Source of the DNA: Citrobacter portucalensis | Lineage (GTDB): Bacteria > Pseudomonadota > Gammaproteobacteria > Enterobacterales > Enterobacteriaceae | Direction of reading: 5' to 3' | DNA length: 64,000 nucleotides | Assembly (NCBI RefSeq): GCF_002042885.1 | Contig: NZ_MVFY01000017.1 | Span: 23,491-87,490, forward strand | Shown here: piece by piece, positions 28,944 to 40,639 of the stretch | Position numbering within the stretch: position 1 is the stretch's first letter | Layout: every line of letters begins with the position of its first letter | Position numbers and translations under genes: made by a program | The notes under the pieces: generated by a model | Told to the model about the DNA's origin: nothing | Seen by the model: the letters and a program-made list of their open reading frames with translations, nothing else | Database searches by the model: none

Positions 28944-29684
28944 TCAGAGGTTGCCGGTATAGTGCCAGCGGAGATAGCGTAATAAGCGAAGTTGTCGAGT
29001 AATACGGCTCGGCTGCGACAATAAGCGATACAGCCACTCCAGCCCCAGATTTTGCCAGATTTTAGGCGCACGCTTAACGTGACCGGTAAAGACGTCGTAG
29101 GTGCCCCCTACGCCCATATACAGCGCGTCAGGGTGAGTCTTGCGGCAATCACGCATAAAGATCTCTTGTTTTGGCGAGCCCATCGCCACCGTCACAATTT
29201 GCGCACCGCTGGCGTGAATACGCTCAAACAACGCCTGACGCTGCTCTGGGGTAAAATAACCGTCCTGACTACCCACAATGTTCACGCGCCACTGCGCACG
29301 TAGTTTTGCTTCTGTTTGTGCCAGAACTTCAGGCTTGCCGCCAACCAGGAAAACTGGCGTTCCGTTTTGCCCAGCTCGCGCCATCAGCGCTTCCCAAAGG
29401 TCAGCTCCGGCCACGCGTGAAACCTGCGCCTGTGGGAATTTTTTGCGCACCGAACGCACCACGCTAATCCCATCCGCATACTTGAACTCCGCGGCGTTGA
29501 TCAGCTCCCTCACCTCAGGGTTATCTTCTGCAGTCAGCATCTTCTCAGCGTTGATAGCCACCAGCGTTCCTGACCTGAGGTGTCCTTCGGCAAACAGGTA
29601 ATTCAGCGCATGTTGCATATCGCGCCAGCCAATCAGTTGTAATCCGCGCAGCGAATACAGCGGCGCAGTTGTGTTATCTGTCAT
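28944..29684 (-). CDS. wecG: UDP-ManNAcA transferase WecG (ECA lipid II synthesis)
   Basis: 246 residues of the WecG/TagA/CpsF glycosyltransferase family. The family block [20 protein letters not shown] is around residues 165-185 and [17 protein letters not shown] follows. It adds N-acetylmannosaminuronic acid to lipid I (GlcNAc-PP-undecaprenol) on the cytoplasmic face of the inner membrane. It is the last gene of the ECA operon and overlaps wzyE by four bases. Also called rffM. Confidence 0.96.
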   Translation of the reverse strand: MTDNTTAPLYSLRGLQLIGWRDMQHALNYLFAEGHLRSGTLVAINAEKMLTAEDNPEVRELINAAEFKYADGISVVRSVRKKFPQAQVSRVAGADLWEALMARAGQNGTPVFLVGGKPEVLAQTEAKLRAQWRVNIVGSQDGYFTPEQRQALFERIHASGAQIVTVAMGSPKQEIFMRDCRKTHPDALYMGVGGTYDVFTGHVKRAPKIWQNLGLEWLYRLLSQPSRITRQLRLLRYLRWHYTGNL

Positions 29685-31039
29685 GACGATCCTTCAATCT
29701 GTGTCCGGGGCAGCGATTTGATTCGTTTATGAATGAGTCCCGCGCTATCAAACAGCCAGAACAACAATTTTGCCACCAGTAGGCAAACGCCGAAAATCAC
29801 GAGGAAAAAGACCACTCGTGAGACAAACGAATCCAGCCCTTCACGTGCCAAAACGATCATATTGAAAATGGCGCCAAAACAGAAACTGTGCAAAATCGCC
29901 GCCTTATAGCGATTGGTTTCGCGATTGCCAAGCTCATACAGCCAGTCGAACCACTTGATGATGAGCCCAACAACAATCGCGCCTAATGGTATAAACAGCG
30001 CCCCGCCCATCACCACCAGTGAACCAATTAACGTCGGCGAAATCGCCAGTCCTGAGTGGTTGTTCAACACTTCCCAGGTAAAGTAGTTCGCTGAGTTGAG
30101 TACAATACTCGGCCGCCCAGGCCACAGCCAGGAGGGAATAAAGACGTAGAAGTCACGGACGATCGGCGCCAGCCCCTGGAACTCAATATTGTGGTAATTC
30201 TGCAGCAATAGCGCCAGGTTCTCCCACGGTGAGAAGGTGTCGCGCGTAAGGTACAGGAACGTATAGAACGCCTCATCGCCGCTAACGCTCATTCCGTAGC
30301 GCTTCAACGCCAGCCAGAACATCCCGACAATGCCCAACACGCCTGCAGCGGCCAACATCCACAGCGAAATCCAGCCGCGAATAATGCCGATAAACAAGAA
30401 GATGGCAAACGCGATAATGATATTGGCGCGCGTCCCACCCACAATCATATAGGTCAGCAAACCAAACGCGACGGTACTCACGAGGAAGAACACCCACGCT
30501 TTGCTGTCCTGACGCAGGAAATAAACCACCAGCATTGCCGGAATGAAGAAGTAGAAGAAACGCTTCAGAGCGACGCCAGAGACTTCACTGGAAAAAATCT
30601 GGCTATAGGATTGCAGTCTGAACAGCAGGAATCCGTTGTGCATAAAGAAGATGCCCACGCTCACCAACGCAATCGCCATCAGGATAACCCAGGTCAAATG
30701 GGCTTCAACGCGATTGATGGTAAACAGCGGCCTGCGCGGCTTATCATCTACTCGTTTGCGCAAGCGCGTTTTATACGTCACGTAGTAGACGGCATAGAAA
30801 CAGGCGGCTGACAGCAAGGCCTGTAGAAGGATCTCGGGCGGAGCCACTGCCACATCAAAGCGGAACACCAGGATGCTGGTTAACGGGAATCCGAAGAAGA
30901 ACGTCAGCAAGAACAACAATGAGAAGAAAACATTGAAGTTAAAACGCACGCGGCGGAACTCAAACCAGGTCAGCGTGGCGATAAACAAGGTGGAGAGCAG
31001 CCAGACCACCAGAAGACCGCTGAATTGCATCAGGCTCAT
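29681..31039 (-). CDS. wzyE: ECA polymerase WzyE
   Basis: Starting at ATG 31039 ([19 protein letters not shown]) gives 452 residues with about 11 membrane spans, typical of Wzy polymerases. It joins ECA trisaccharide repeats on the periplasmic side. The start overlaps the wecF stop by four bases and the end overlaps wecG by four. An open stretch 13 codons upstream is rejected because it would overlap wecF and add non-family residues. Confidence 0.95.
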   Translation of the reverse strand: MSLMQFSGLLVVWLLSTLFIATLTWFEFRRVRFNFNVFFSLLFLLTFFFGFPLTSILVFRFDVAVAPPEILLQALLSAACFYAVYYVTYKTRLRKRVDDKPRRPLFTINRVEAHLTWVILMAIALVSVGIFFMHNGFLLFRLQSYSQIFSSEVSGVALKRFFYFFIPAMLVVYFLRQDSKAWVFFLVSTVAFGLLTYMIVGGTRANIIIAFAIFLFIGIIRGWISLWMLAAAGVLGIVGMFWLALKRYGMSVSGDEAFYTFLYLTRDTFSPWENLALLLQNYHNIEFQGLAPIVRDFYVFIPSWLWPGRPSIVLNSANYFTWEVLNNHSGLAISPTLIGSLVVMGGALFIPLGAIVVGLIIKWFDWLYELGNRETNRYKAAILHSFCFGAIFNMIVLAREGLDSFVSRVVFFLVIFGVCLLVAKLLFWLFDSAGLIHKRIKSLPRTQIEGSS

Positions 31040-32115
31040 ACGGTTTCTCCTGAAGCAATGCGCAGCGCGTTGTGCCACGGCTGCAGATAATTCGGGCTAA
31101 AGAAGGTAATAGTATTTTTATCTACCGATGCCAACTGGCGCTGCGCTTCACGTACGACGCCTTCATTGAGATCATCAGTGGTAAATAACACCGGAAGATT
31201 TTGTTCCACCATATCCTGCCAGAAGGGATTTTCACGGTTGAGCACGCATGGGATACCCGCCTGGATCAGCAAACACAGGGTACCGATTCCCTGTTGACGG
31301 GCAAAAATAAAGTAACCCAAATCACACTGCCGCAATAATGTTAGATAGGCATCAAATTCCAGCTTTTCACTCAAAATTTGCAGATTATCTGCGCTAAATA
31401 ACGCCAGGCCAGCCTGGCGAACCTCGTCGATATAGGCCGCATTATTGGCGGGATAACCCATCGGCACAATCACATTCACCGTGTCACCAAACTGCTGATG
31501 GACGGCGCGAAGCGCGGCAACATGCTCATTGCTGCGATCGCCAGAGTTGCCAACCAGCACCGTCATCTTGCCGCTGCGCTGGCAATCATTGCTCATGTTA
31601 TTGAGTGAAGGATCCATTCGCGTTGGGAAATAGAGCAACTCACCCCGCACACGGGGATGTTGCTCGGCGAAATAACGTAAATCGCCCCGTGTGGCAAACA
31701 CGCAGCCCACACGATTCTGCACCATGCGGCGAATCGGGTAAAACAGGCGGAATTTCAGTCCACTGGAGACTTCGTATAAATCAGCGCCCCAGATATGCCA
31801 GTAAAACTGCGCCGGTTTAATCCCGCCACTCAGCAGCGCCAGCCACAGGCTGGTGTTGAACTGACCGTGGAAGAAGAAACGCTGTTGGCGATCCGCTTTT
31901 GCTTTCGCGATCACAGCGTCAGCAAGCGCCTTTTTCCCGCTGTAGAAGCTTAGCGATAACGCCGGGCAGCTCTCACTGAGTCCCGCATCCTGACCGGCAA
32001 CCATAAACGTGCGCGCATGCTCGCTCGTCGCGGCCAGCGAGTCGTTGAAAAACCGCAACACGGTTTGGTTATGGTGAGGGATATCCGATCCCAGAACGTG
32101 AATCAGTACAGTCAT
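31036..32115 (-). CDS. wecF: TDP-Fuc4NAc:lipid II transferase WecF (RffT)
   Basis: 359 residues, the family length (glycosyltransferase family 56), starting [26 protein letters not shown]. It adds 4-acetamido-4,6-dideoxygalactose to lipid II, completing the ECA repeat (lipid III). It is linked to wzxE and wzyE by four-base overlaps at each end. Confidence 0.95.
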   Translation of the reverse strand: MTVLIHVLGSDIPHHNQTVLRFFNDSLAATSEHARTFMVAGQDAGLSESCPALSLSFYSGKKALADAVIAKAKADRQQRFFFHGQFNTSLWLALLSGGIKPAQFYWHIWGADLYEVSSGLKFRLFYPIRRMVQNRVGCVFATRGDLRYFAEQHPRVRGELLYFPTRMDPSLNNMSNDCQRSGKMTVLVGNSGDRSNEHVAALRAVHQQFGDTVNVIVPMGYPANNAAYIDEVRQAGLALFSADNLQILSEKLEFDAYLTLLRQCDLGYFIFARQQGIGTLCLLIQAGIPCVLNRENPFWQDMVEQNLPVLFTTDDLNEGVVREAQRQLASVDKNTITFFSPNYLQPWHNALRIASGETV

Positions 32116-33362
32116 GCCCGCCTACGCCAGAGTAAAAACACGCCACAACAAAGAGAAAAATAGACGATGTACGTTGCCATATAAGCCTGTGCCGCTCCCA
32201 GCGCACCGTGTGCAGGGATCAGCCAGTGAGCAAACACCGTCAATAACATGAACTGGCTAATTTCAGCCAAAATATAAAACCGCAGCGATGCTTTCGCGAT
32301 CACCAGATACCCAAAGACATACGCCCCAACTTTCAGTACATCGCCGACCAGTTGCCAGGCAAACAGATCGCGCATGGCGGTGAATTTTGCGGAGAAAAGC
32401 AGCCAGATCGCAAAATCACGCAGCAACCAAACAGTAAAGCTCGCTGCGGCAACCGCCGGTAACACGAACTTCAGCGACTTAACCACCTCGCGCGTAATGT
32501 CGCGCTTTTCGGTCAGTCGAGACAACGTCGGAAGCAAGTAAACGCTGAATGAGGCGGTAATGAATTGCAGATAAGCATCAGAGATACTGCTTACTCCCTG
32601 CCAAATCCCCACATCATCCCAACTGTACTGCGCCGCCAGCAGGTTTCGCATCATCACGTATGCCACAGGCAGCGTTACGGAGGTAATCAGCGCCATCAGG
32701 GTAAACTTGCTTAGCTGTCCAGCCAGGCCGTTATCCCACGAGGGTTTCAGGTAATGCAGGGGAATTGCCCCACGCTTAATCAGCATAATAGCGGCGGGGA
32801 TAACGACCAACGCGGGCACTAACGCCAGACCCAGCAAAGCGCCTTCATACCCTCCCAGGCGATAACAGCCATAATAAGCCACCACGCCTACCAGGCTACC
32901 CACAATCAACGACAGCGCGTTACCCGCCGCATCGCGAAAGCCCTTCATCAACGCCAGCAGCAGGTTCGCCCAGGCAATACCCATTTGCACCAGCGCAACC
33001 AGTCTTACCAGCCCCTGATAATGAGTATGGCCAAACAATCCCTGACTGATTGGCGCGGCCGCCAGCAGAAAAATCACCGCCATCAGCGTAGAGAATCCCA
33101 GCACCATCGCGGAAGATGTACCGACTACCTTACGGAGCCGGGTCGGATCGTCATGGTGCTGCGCAACATATTTCGTGACGCCGTTGAAAATGCCGGCCCC
33201 AGCCAGGACACCAAGCACGGTGACCATCTGGCGGAAGTTACCCGCCTGCCCCACGCCTGCCGGGCCAAACGACACCGCCAGCAGCTTCACGACCAGCAAA
33301 CCTGCACCAATTTTTACCAGCGTACTGGCTGCCGTCCATAAGGACGCTTTAGCAAGCGACAT
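32112..33362 (-). CDS. wzxE: ECA lipid III flippase WzxE
   Basis: 416 residues with about 12 membrane spans, a MOP/PST-superfamily flippase starting [21 protein letters not shown]. It moves undecaprenyl-PP-linked ECA repeat units across the inner membrane. It is one base from the wecE stop and overlaps wecF by four. Confidence 0.96.
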   Translation of the reverse strand: MSLAKASLWTAASTLVKIGAGLLVVKLLAVSFGPAGVGQAGNFRQMVTVLGVLAGAGIFNGVTKYVAQHHDDPTRLRKVVGTSSAMVLGFSTLMAVIFLLAAAPISQGLFGHTHYQGLVRLVALVQMGIAWANLLLALMKGFRDAAGNALSLIVGSLVGVVAYYGCYRLGGYEGALLGLALVPALVVIPAAIMLIKRGAIPLHYLKPSWDNGLAGQLSKFTLMALITSVTLPVAYVMMRNLLAAQYSWDDVGIWQGVSSISDAYLQFITASFSVYLLPTLSRLTEKRDITREVVKSLKFVLPAVAAASFTVWLLRDFAIWLLFSAKFTAMRDLFAWQLVGDVLKVGAYVFGYLVIAKASLRFYILAEISQFMLLTVFAHWLIPAHGALGAAQAYMATYIVYFSLCCGVFLLWRRRA

Positions 33363-33363
33363 A

Positions 33364-34494
33364 TCAGGCGAAGTAGTTGAGTAAGGTCGAAATGACCGTT
33401 CGCTGGTTTACTGGCGACAGGTTGTAAAACAGCGGCAAGCGCAGCAGACGCTCGCTCTCTTTAGTGGTGAAACGATCAACACCGGCAAATACGCCGAATT
33501 TATCGCCAGCCGGACAATCATGTAGCGGGATATAGTGGAACACCGCCATAATTTCAGCTTCTTTCAAGAAGTTAATCAACGCCGTGCGATCGTCGATATC
33601 GCGCAGCTTGATATAAAACATATGGGCATTCTGCACGCAGTTTTCCGGGACAGAAGGCAGATCAATGCGTCCGGCACGCGCCAGCGGTTCGAGAGCATCA
33701 TAGTAGTTCTGCCACAGCGCCAGACGCTGCTGGTTAATACGGTCAGCCGCTTCCAGTTGTGCCCACAGATAGGCAGCCTGCAGATCGGACATCAGATAGC
33801 TGGAGCCAATATCACGCCAGGTATACTTATCCACCTGACCGCGGAAAAACTGGCTGCGGTTAGTTCCTTTTTCACGGATGATCTCTGCACGTTCGACTAA
33901 TTTTTTATCATTAATCAGCGTCGCACCACCTTCACCGCCTGCGGTATAGTTTTTGGTCTCATGGAAGCTAAAGCAACCGATGTGACCAATCGTCCCCAGC
34001 GCACGACCTTTGTAAGTCGACATGACGCCCTGGGCCGCATCTTCCACGACAAACAGGTTATGTTTGGTCGCCAGCGCCATGATGGTATCCATTTCACAGG
34101 CTACGCCCGCGTAATGCACCGGAACGATAGCGCGGGTCTTGTCGGTGATCGCCGCTTCAATCAGCGTTTCGTCAATGTTCATGGTATCCGGCCGGATATC
34201 AACAAAGACAATTTTCGCGCCGCGCAGCACGAAAGCATTGGCCGTGGAGACAAACGTATAGCTCGGCATAATGACTTCATCGCCAGGCTGGATATCCAGC
34301 AGCAATGCCGCCATCTCAAGCGATGCGGTGCAGGAAGGCGTCAGCAATACTTTCTCGCTGCCAAAATGCTGTTCCAGCCACTGTTGGCAGCGACGGGTAA
34401 AACCACCGTCGCCACACAGTTTGCCGCTGTTCATCGCAGACTGCATGTAATCGAGTTCAGTGCCCACCACCGGCGGTGCGTTAAATGGAATCAT
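33364..34494 (-). CDS. wecE: dTDP-4-amino-4,6-dideoxygalactose transaminase WecE (RffA)
   Basis: Starting at ATG 34494 (MIPFNAPPVVGTELDYM) gives 376 residues of the DegT/DnrJ/EryC1 class. The PLP lysine is K181 in SFHETKNYTAGGEGG. It makes TDP-4-amino-4,6-dideoxygalactose from the 4-keto sugar made by RffG. It lies four bases after the wecD stop. An open stretch of 16 codons upstream is not family sequence. Confidence 0.96.
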   Translation of the reverse strand: MIPFNAPPVVGTELDYMQSAMNSGKLCGDGGFTRRCQQWLEQHFGSEKVLLTPSCTASLEMAALLLDIQPGDEVIMPSYTFVSTANAFVLRGAKIVFVDIRPDTMNIDETLIEAAITDKTRAIVPVHYAGVACEMDTIMALATKHNLFVVEDAAQGVMSTYKGRALGTIGHIGCFSFHETKNYTAGGEGGATLINDKKLVERAEIIREKGTNRSQFFRGQVDKYTWRDIGSSYLMSDLQAAYLWAQLEAADRINQQRLALWQNYYDALEPLARAGRIDLPSVPENCVQNAHMFYIKLRDIDDRTALINFLKEAEIMAVFHYIPLHDCPAGDKFGVFAGVDRFTTKESERLLRLPLFYNLSPVNQRTVISTLLNYFA

Positions 34495-34498
34495 CGTG

Positions 34499-35176
34499 TC
34501 ACCTGTATAACCAATACGCGGTGCTTTCCACATTCGCACCACTGTGTATATAACGTTTAAGCGCGGCGGTATTGCCCATTTGGGTCGCCACGCGCAATGT
34601 TTTTTTACCGCGAGCCTGCGCCCAGCAAAGGGCAGCCTGCATCAGTTCTGCTCCCGCCCCACGCCCGGCCAGCAGGCCAATTCGCGCATCGGTCGCATTC
34701 AGTTCACGCAGCGAGACATAGCCACGAATATCACCTGCCGGTGTACGAAAAACGAGGCATTGATGATCGAACGTCCCCAGCACCGCGTTTTCAATCCACT
34801 GCGCATAAAAACGCGTGCTGGCATCTGCGGCATACCACGGGGTACGAAAACGACTTTGCGCGAACGCCTGCCCTGCTAGTTGGCGTAATGCAGGGATATC
34901 CGTAGTTTGTGCGATCTGCGCACCGGGGTCGCCATGCGCACACATCACCGGCAGCACAAAATCCACTTCACCTTCAACCAGTGAGAAGCCCAACTGTTGC
35001 AGGGCGTCTAATTCATGGGTATTGGCGGCAGGAATTTTTGCCTGTACCCGCGACCAGGGCTGCAACATATCCGCAGTCAGAACCGGCGCGTGTTGGTCAA
35101 AACGCACAATGGCGCTATTCACGCCAAAGAACGTATTTTCCCAGCTAAGCGGCTCAATACTGGCGCGGACGAGCAC
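34499..35176 (-). CDS. wecD: dTDP-fucosamine acetyltransferase WecD (RffC)
   Basis: Starting at GTG 35176 ([18 protein letters not shown]) gives 225 residues of the GNAT family. The acetyl-CoA loop is seen as [17 protein letters not shown]. It N-acetylates TDP-4-amino-4,6-dideoxygalactose with acetyl-CoA. With this start it overlaps the 3' end of rffH by 23 bases. The E. coli gene also uses GTG here. The frame is open another 19 codons upstream, but those residues read rffH sequence. Confidence 0.92.
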   Translation of the reverse strand: MLVRASIEPLSWENTFFGVNSAIVRFDQHAPVLTADMLQPWSRVQAKIPAANTHELDALQQLGFSLVEGEVDFVLPVMCAHGDPGAQIAQTTDIPALRQLAGQAFAQSRFRTPWYAADASTRFYAQWIENAVLGTFDHQCLVFRTPAGDIRGYVSLRELNATDARIGLLAGRGAGAELMQAALCWAQARGKKTLRVATQMGNTAALKRYIHSGANVESTAYWLYR

Positions 35177-36035
35177 GGAGCAGCTCCAGCAGGTATTGAC
35201 CATAACCCGTTTTGGCCAGTGAACTGGCAGCACGCTTCACGCCTTCGTCATCCAGCCAACCGTTACGCCAGGCGATTTCTTCCAGACAGGCTATTTTAAA
35301 GCCCTGACGTTTTTCCACCGTCTGCACAAACGTGCTCGCTTCGATAAGACTGTCGTGCGTACCGGTATCCAGCCAGGCAAAGCCACGCCCGAGCAATTCT
35401 ACCGTCAGATGTCCGTCATCAAGATACATCTGGTTGATAGACGTAATCTCCAGCTCCCCACGCTCAGAAGGTTTTACGCGTTTTGCATATTCCACCACCT
35501 TGCTGTCATAGAAATAGAGACCAGTCACTGCCCAGTTGGATTTTGGAGCTTTCGGTTTCTCTTCCAGCGAGATAGCTCGAAAATTGTCGTCAAACTCCAC
35601 GACACCAAAACGTTCAGGATCCATCACCTGGTAACCAAACACCGTCGCGCCTTGCGTTCTGGCGGCTACGTGACGCAGTTTTGGACTGAATCCCTGACCA
35701 AAGAAGATATTGTCTCCTAACACCAGACATGATGGTTCACCGTTAAGGAACGTTTCACCAATGATAAACGCCTGTGCTAATCCATCCGGACTGGGTTGCT
35801 CAGCATAGTGCAATTCAATGCCGAACTCAGATCCATCGCCCAGTAAGCGCTGGAAATAGCCTTTATCTTCCGGTGTAGTGATAATCAGGATTTCGCGAAT
35901 TCCCGCCAGCATCAATACTGATAACGAGTAGTAAATCATCGGCTTATCGTAAATAGGCAATAGCTGCTTCGATACGCCACGCGTAATGGGATACAGGCGA
36001 GTACCTGAGCCACCCGCCAGAATGATACCTTTCAT
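35154..36035 (-). CDS. rffH: Glucose-1-phosphate thymidylyltransferase RffH
   Basis: 293 residues. The nucleotide-binding loop [20 protein letters not shown] starts near residue 8, and the metal/sugar region [11 protein letters not shown] is near 108. It makes dTDP-glucose from dTTP and glucose-1-phosphate, the first step to Fuc4NAc. It is a paralogue of RmlA; the position inside the wec operon identifies it as RffH. Confidence 0.96.
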   Translation of the reverse strand: MKGIILAGGSGTRLYPITRGVSKQLLPIYDKPMIYYSLSVLMLAGIREILIITTPEDKGYFQRLLGDGSEFGIELHYAEQPSPDGLAQAFIIGETFLNGEPSCLVLGDNIFFGQGFSPKLRHVAARTQGATVFGYQVMDPERFGVVEFDDNFRAISLEEKPKAPKSNWAVTGLYFYDSKVVEYAKRVKPSERGELEITSINQMYLDDGHLTVELLGRGFAWLDTGTHDSLIEASTFVQTVEKRQGFKIACLEEIAWRNGWLDDEGVKRAASSLAKTGYGQYLLELLRARPRQY

Positions 36036-36068
36036 GCGTTGTCTCCTCCGGGAGCCAAAACCAGGCTG

Positions 36069-37136
36069 TTAGCCCTTCAGACCTAAACGTTCGCCCTGGT
36101 AACTGCCGTCCTGCACGGGTTTCCACCATGCCTGATTAGCCAGATACCATTGCACGGTTTTGCGCATTCCGCTTTCAAACGTTTCTTGCGGCATCCAGCC
36201 TAGTTCACGCGCAATTTTCGACGCGTCAATGGCATAACGCAAATCATGACCCGGGCGATCGTCCACAAAAGCGATCAAGTCGCGGTACTGCGCGATACCC
36301 TGCGGCTTTTGCGGTGCCAGCTCTTCCAACAGGCTGCAAACCGTTTCGACAACTTCCAGGTTTTTACGCTCGTTATGGCCACCGATATTATAGGTTTCTC
36401 CCACCGCGCCCGTTCTCGCCACACAATAGAGCGCCCTGGCGTGATCTTCTACATACAACCAGTCACGGATCTGTTGCCCATTGCCGTAAACCGGCAACGG
36501 CTTCCCCGCCAATGCGTTGAGGATCATCAGCGGAATCAGTTTTTCCGGGAAATGGTACGGACCATAGTTGTTAGAACAGTTGGTTATCAGCGTTGGCAGA
36601 CCGTAGGTACGCAGCCAGGCACGAACCAGATGATCGCTGCTGGCTTTCGACGCGGAATAAGGGCTGCTCGGTGCATACGGTGTGGTTTCAGTGAAGAAAT
36701 CATCCGTAGAATGCAGGTCGCCATACACCTCGTCAGTCGAGATATGGTGGAAACGAAACGCTGATTTTTTCTCGCTGGTTAAATCATTCCAGTAAGCGCG
36801 CGCCGCTTCCAACAGCGTGTAGGTTCCCACGATGTTAGTTTCGATAAAGGCGGCCGGACCATCAATTGAGCGATCGACGTGGCTTTCTGCCGCCAGATGC
36901 ATCACGCAGTCCGGCTGATAGTGTTGAAACACCCTGTCGAGCGAAGCTCGATCGCAGATATCGACTTTCTCAAAGGTAAAACGAGGATTCTGTGCAACCG
37001 GCTCCAGCGACATCAGGTTTCCGGCATAGGTCAGCTTATCGACCACAATTGCCGCATCCTGAGTCTCCTGAATGATATGCCGTACAACCGCCGAGCCGAT
37101 GAATCCCGCTCCACCGGTAACCAGAATTCGTTTCAT
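36069..37136 (-). CDS. rffG: dTDP-glucose 4,6-dehydratase RffG
   Basis: 355 residues, extended SDR fold. The NAD loop [11 protein letters not shown] is at the N-terminus and the active-site [11 protein letters not shown] motif near 160 is intact. It converts dTDP-glucose to the 4-keto-6-deoxy sugar used by WecE. Its start overlaps the wecC stop by one base, and rffH follows after 33 bases. Confidence 0.96.
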   Translation of the reverse strand: MKRILVTGGAGFIGSAVVRHIIQETQDAAIVVDKLTYAGNLMSLEPVAQNPRFTFEKVDICDRASLDRVFQHYQPDCVMHLAAESHVDRSIDGPAAFIETNIVGTYTLLEAARAYWNDLTSEKKSAFRFHHISTDEVYGDLHSTDDFFTETTPYAPSSPYSASKASSDHLVRAWLRTYGLPTLITNCSNNYGPYHFPEKLIPLMILNALAGKPLPVYGNGQQIRDWLYVEDHARALYCVARTGAVGETYNIGGHNERKNLEVVETVCSLLEELAPQKPQGIAQYRDLIAFVDDRPGHDLRYAIDASKIARELGWMPQETFESGMRKTVQWYLANQAWWKPVQDGSYQGERLGLKG

Positions 37137-38398
37137 TAGCGCCAGACCCCTTTGGTATCAACGATATATTGCTGGTGAACCGCATCGCCTTTAATGGCTT
37201 TAAATTCATTATGGTCGACCAGCAAGACCAGCACATCGGCGCTAGCCAGGGCATCGTCCAGCGCAGCCAGTTGGCACAGACCGTCCAGTTTTTTCGGCAG
37301 TTGATGGATGTTCGGTTCCACCACCAATGTTTCGCCTTTGTGCCAATGCGCGATGCTTTGCGCAATTCCCATCGCCGGGCTTTCACGTAAGTCATCAATA
37401 TTCGGTTTAAATGCCAGACCAAAACAGGCAATTTTCACTTCGCTGGCCCGTTTATTGGTATCCGCCAGACAGTCGGCCACGGCAGCTTTTACCTGATCAA
37501 CCACCCAATGAGGTTTACCGTCGTTTACCTCACGCGCGGTGCGAATCAATTTCGCCTGCTGCGGGTTCTGCGCCACGATAAACCACGGATCAACCGCGAT
37601 ACAGTGCCCGCCAACCCCCGGACCCGGTTGCAAAATATTCACGCGCGGATGGCGATTTGCCAGTCGAATCAGTTCCCAGACGTTGATCCCCTGATCGGCG
37701 CAAATCAGCGACAGCTCATTGGCGAAGGCGATATTGACGTCGCGGAAGCTATTTTCAGTCAGTTTGCACATTTCCGCCGTACGGGCGTTGGTCACGACAC
37801 ATTCGCCCTCCAGGAAAATGTTGTACAGTTCGCTAGCACGCGCGGAACAGACGGAGGTCATTCCCCCAATCACGCGGTCGTTTTTAATCAGTTCCACCAT
37901 CACCTGGCCCGGCAGCACGCGCTCTGGGCAATAAGCAATGTTAACGTCCGCGTGTTCACCGACTTGCTGCGGGAAACTCAGGTCAGGACGCATTTCAGCC
38001 AGCCATGTGGCCATCTGTTCAGTGGCCCCGACAGGCGACGTCGATTCAAGGATCACCAACGCGCCTTTTTTCAGCACCGGTGCAAGAGATTTAGCCGCGG
38101 CTTCCACATAAACCATATCGGGTTCGTGCTCCCCCTTAAACGGAGTAGGCACAGCAATCAGATAGGCATCCGCATCTACAGGGGTTGTGGTCGCACGCAG
38201 AAATCCATTTTCGACCGCCGTTTTCACCACGGCGCCCAAATCTGGCTCAACGATATGAATTTCACCGCGATTAATGGTATCCACCGCGTGTTGATTTACA
38301 TCTACGCCAATCACATGCTTTTGACGGGAAGCAAAGGCAGCCGCCGTCGGCAGTCCGATATAACCCAGCCCAATGACAGAAATGGTCGTAAAACTCAT
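37136..38398 (-). CDS. wecC: UDP-N-acetyl-D-mannosamine dehydrogenase WecC
   Basis: 420 residues of the UDP-glucose/GDP-mannose dehydrogenase family. The NAD-binding [15 protein letters not shown] is near residue 10. The catalytic cysteine is most likely in the [13 protein letters not shown] motif near 266. It oxidises UDP-ManNAc to UDP-ManNAcA. It overlaps wecB by four bases and rffG by one. Confidence 0.96.
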   Translation of the reverse strand: MSFTTISVIGLGYIGLPTAAAFASRQKHVIGVDVNQHAVDTINRGEIHIVEPDLGAVVKTAVENGFLRATTTPVDADAYLIAVPTPFKGEHEPDMVYVEAAAKSLAPVLKKGALVILESTSPVGATEQMATWLAEMRPDLSFPQQVGEHADVNIAYCPERVLPGQVMVELIKNDRVIGGMTSVCSARASELYNIFLEGECVVTNARTAEMCKLTENSFRDVNIAFANELSLICADQGINVWELIRLANRHPRVNILQPGPGVGGHCIAVDPWFIVAQNPQQAKLIRTAREVNDGKPHWVVDQVKAAVADCLADTNKRASEVKIACFGLAFKPNIDDLRESPAMGIAQSIAHWHKGETLVVEPNIHQLPKKLDGLCQLAALDDALASADVLVLLVDHNEFKAIKGDAVHQQYIVDTKGVWR

Positions 38399-39525
38399 AG
38401 CGATATCCGATTATTTTTTAACGCGTGTAAAATGCGGCCACATGCCTGCCCGTCACCATACGGATTATGGGCGCGGCTCATGGTCTGATATTCATTGTCG
38501 TCATGCAGCAAACGCGTGACTTCTTCGACAATACGCTGCGGGTCGGTCCCTACCAGACGTACTGTGCCTGCAGTAATCGCTTCCGGACGTTCCGTCGTTT
38601 CGCGCATCACCAGTACCGGTTTCCCCAGAGATGGGGCTTCTTCCTGAATCCCGCCAGAGTCGGTAAGGATCAGCCAGGCGTGATTCATCAGCCAGACAAA
38701 CGGCATGTAATCCTGCGGTTCAATCAGGATGACGTTTTCAACGTGACCCAGAATGCGATTAACCGGTTCGCTGACGTTAGGATTCAGGTGCACCGGATAG
38801 ACAATCTGTACGTTCTGATTGGCCGCGGCAATTTCCGCCAGCGCATGACAAATGTGTTCAAAACCACGACCGAAGCTTTCCCGACGATGACCGGTCACCA
38901 GTATCATCTTTTTATCCGAGCTCAGGAATGGGTAATGCTCTGCCAGTTCAGCTCGTAATGCATCACTCGCCAGTACGCGATCGCGTACCCAGATCAACGC
39001 ATCAATAACCGTATTACCTGTAACGAAGATACGGCTATCAGAAATGTTTTCCCGTAACAGGTTTTGGCGCGAGTTTTCTGTTGGTGCAAAATGATACATC
39101 GCCAAATGCCCGGTCAGCGTACGGTTCGCCTCTTCCGGCCAGGGAGAGTAGAGATCGCCTGTACGTAAGCCTGCCTCCACATGCCCTACCGGGATGCGCT
39201 GATAGAACGCGGCCAGGCTAGTAGCAATGGTGGTTGTGGTATCGCCGTGAACTAACACAACGTCAGGTTTAAAATCAGCCAGAATTGGCTTTAATCCTTC
39301 CAGTATTCGGCAGGTAATTTCTGTTAGTCCCTGACCTGGCTGCATAATATTGAGATCGTAGTCAGGTACAATGGAAAAGAGGTTCAACACCTGATCGAGC
39401 ATCTCCCGATGCTGCGCCGTGACGCAAACTTTTGCCTCAAAATCAGGATCTTTTGCCAGCGCATGAACCAGAGGTGCCATTTTTATGGCCTCCGGTCGCG
39501 TGCCAAATACAGTCAGTACTTTCAC
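38395..39525 (-). CDS. wecB: UDP-N-acetylglucosamine 2-epimerase WecB
   Basis: Starting at GTG 39525 ([20 protein letters not shown]) gives 376 residues. The family motifs [15 protein letters not shown] and [19 protein letters not shown] are clear. It interconverts UDP-GlcNAc and UDP-ManNAc. The frame is open 14 codons further upstream, but only the GTG fits family length. It lies 56 bases after wzzE. Confidence 0.96.
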   Translation of the reverse strand: MKVLTVFGTRPEAIKMAPLVHALAKDPDFEAKVCVTAQHREMLDQVLNLFSIVPDYDLNIMQPGQGLTEITCRILEGLKPILADFKPDVVLVHGDTTTTIATSLAAFYQRIPVGHVEAGLRTGDLYSPWPEEANRTLTGHLAMYHFAPTENSRQNLLRENISDSRIFVTGNTVIDALIWVRDRVLASDALRAELAEHYPFLSSDKKMILVTGHRRESFGRGFEHICHALAEIAAANQNVQIVYPVHLNPNVSEPVNRILGHVENVILIEPQDYMPFVWLMNHAWLILTDSGGIQEEAPSLGKPVLVMRETTERPEAITAGTVRLVGTDPQRIVEEVTRLLHDDNEYQTMSRAHNPYGDGQACGRILHALKNNRISL

Positions 39526-39580
39526 ATCGATTCTCTTCGGATTGGCAGTGAGGGCCCAGCCCCTCACTGCAACGATATTG

Positions 39581-40627
39581 CTAAATCGTGCGGCGACGGG
39601 TTAACGCGACACCAGCACCGATCAGAGCCCCAACGATGCCCCACATAATCATCAGGAAGGCACGACGAGGGCTGTCACGTTTTACCGGTTCCTCCGGCGT
39701 ACGCAAATAACGATAGGTCTGAAAACGCGGATCCAGAGTTGGCCCAACGTTCAGTGTGTTAAGCATGGCTCGGTTTTGGAAGTAGTCCAGATCGAAATCG
39801 GGACCAACAGATTGCAGGTTTTCGAGTCGCGCCTGCAGCATAGGACGTCCAAGCAAAAACAGTTCAGAATCGGGTAGCTCTTCAGCCGGAACGTCAGTGG
39901 AAGTACGCGAAATATTATGCTGTTCAGCAATTTTGAGAGCCTGCTCAATGTTGTGAACTCTGCGAGAGAAAATCGATTTCGCCACTTCTTCCTGGCGTTT
40001 AACCTGCGCCTTCATCTGCACAGTGCGCGCAGCCCAGGCTCCCTTTAACTCGTCGTTCAGATGACGCGCCGCACGCTGACTGGCAAACGCGACGTACTGA
40101 CGCAACAGATTGTTGGCATCAGGTGCCGTTTCGGCAATCAGCTTCACGCTGTCATTGGTATTACGAACCGCATCGCCGGGCATAAACTGAATGTTATTAA
40201 TCAGTTCATCCAGCATCGCCGCATCGGCTTTACTGTTCCCTACCATACGTTGCTTGTAGTAATCAGTCTGCTGCCAGAATTCACGGCGCGTATCCCATGA
40301 GGCAAGCTGCATGATAAATTCTTTATAGGCCTCATCCATCACTGACGGCTGATCCGCAGATGCAAGACTGGCCTTGATGTCCAGGTTACGTAAGAACTGC
40401 TGCTGAGAGTAATAGCCGCCCAACATATTAACCGTTGGCCTGTCTGAAATCGCCGTCGCGCTCCACTCCTGACGAGCAAAAAACGTATAGGCGAGAGCGA
40501 CTAACGCGAAGGCGAGAGCCATACCGACGATCCACACCTTCCCTGTCCACAAAGTACGAAACAACCCACGGATGTCCAGTTCATTTTCAGCGCTCATGGC
40601 ATGTTCCCCCGGTAATGGTTGTGTCAT
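39581..40627 (-). CDS. wzzE: ECA chain-length regulator WzzE
   Basis: 348 residues with the Wzz/PCP-1 layout. One membrane helix lies near 32-52 ([20 protein letters not shown]), followed by a large periplasmic helical domain and a second helix near 318-342 ([20 protein letters not shown]). It sets the modal length of ECA polymers with WzyE. It follows wecA by 12 bases. Confidence 0.96.
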   Translation of the reverse strand: MTQPLPGEHAMSAENELDIRGLFRTLWTGKVWIVGMALAFALVALAYTFFARQEWSATAISDRPTVNMLGGYYSQQQFLRNLDIKASLASADQPSVMDEAYKEFIMQLASWDTRREFWQQTDYYKQRMVGNSKADAAMLDELINNIQFMPGDAVRNTNDSVKLIAETAPDANNLLRQYVAFASQRAARHLNDELKGAWAARTVQMKAQVKRQEEVAKSIFSRRVHNIEQALKIAEQHNISRTSTDVPAEELPDSELFLLGRPMLQARLENLQSVGPDFDLDYFQNRAMLNTLNVGPTLDPRFQTYRYLRTPEEPVKRDSPRRAFLMIMWGIVGALIGAGVALTRRRTI

Positions 40628-40639
40628 CGTACCCTCAAT

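Noticed and set aside
37508..38488. 326-residue open frame on the plus strand opposite wecC
   Set aside because: It is antisense to a clearly homologous dehydrogenase, has no recognisable domain and no plausible ribosome site. It is a codon-bias shadow.
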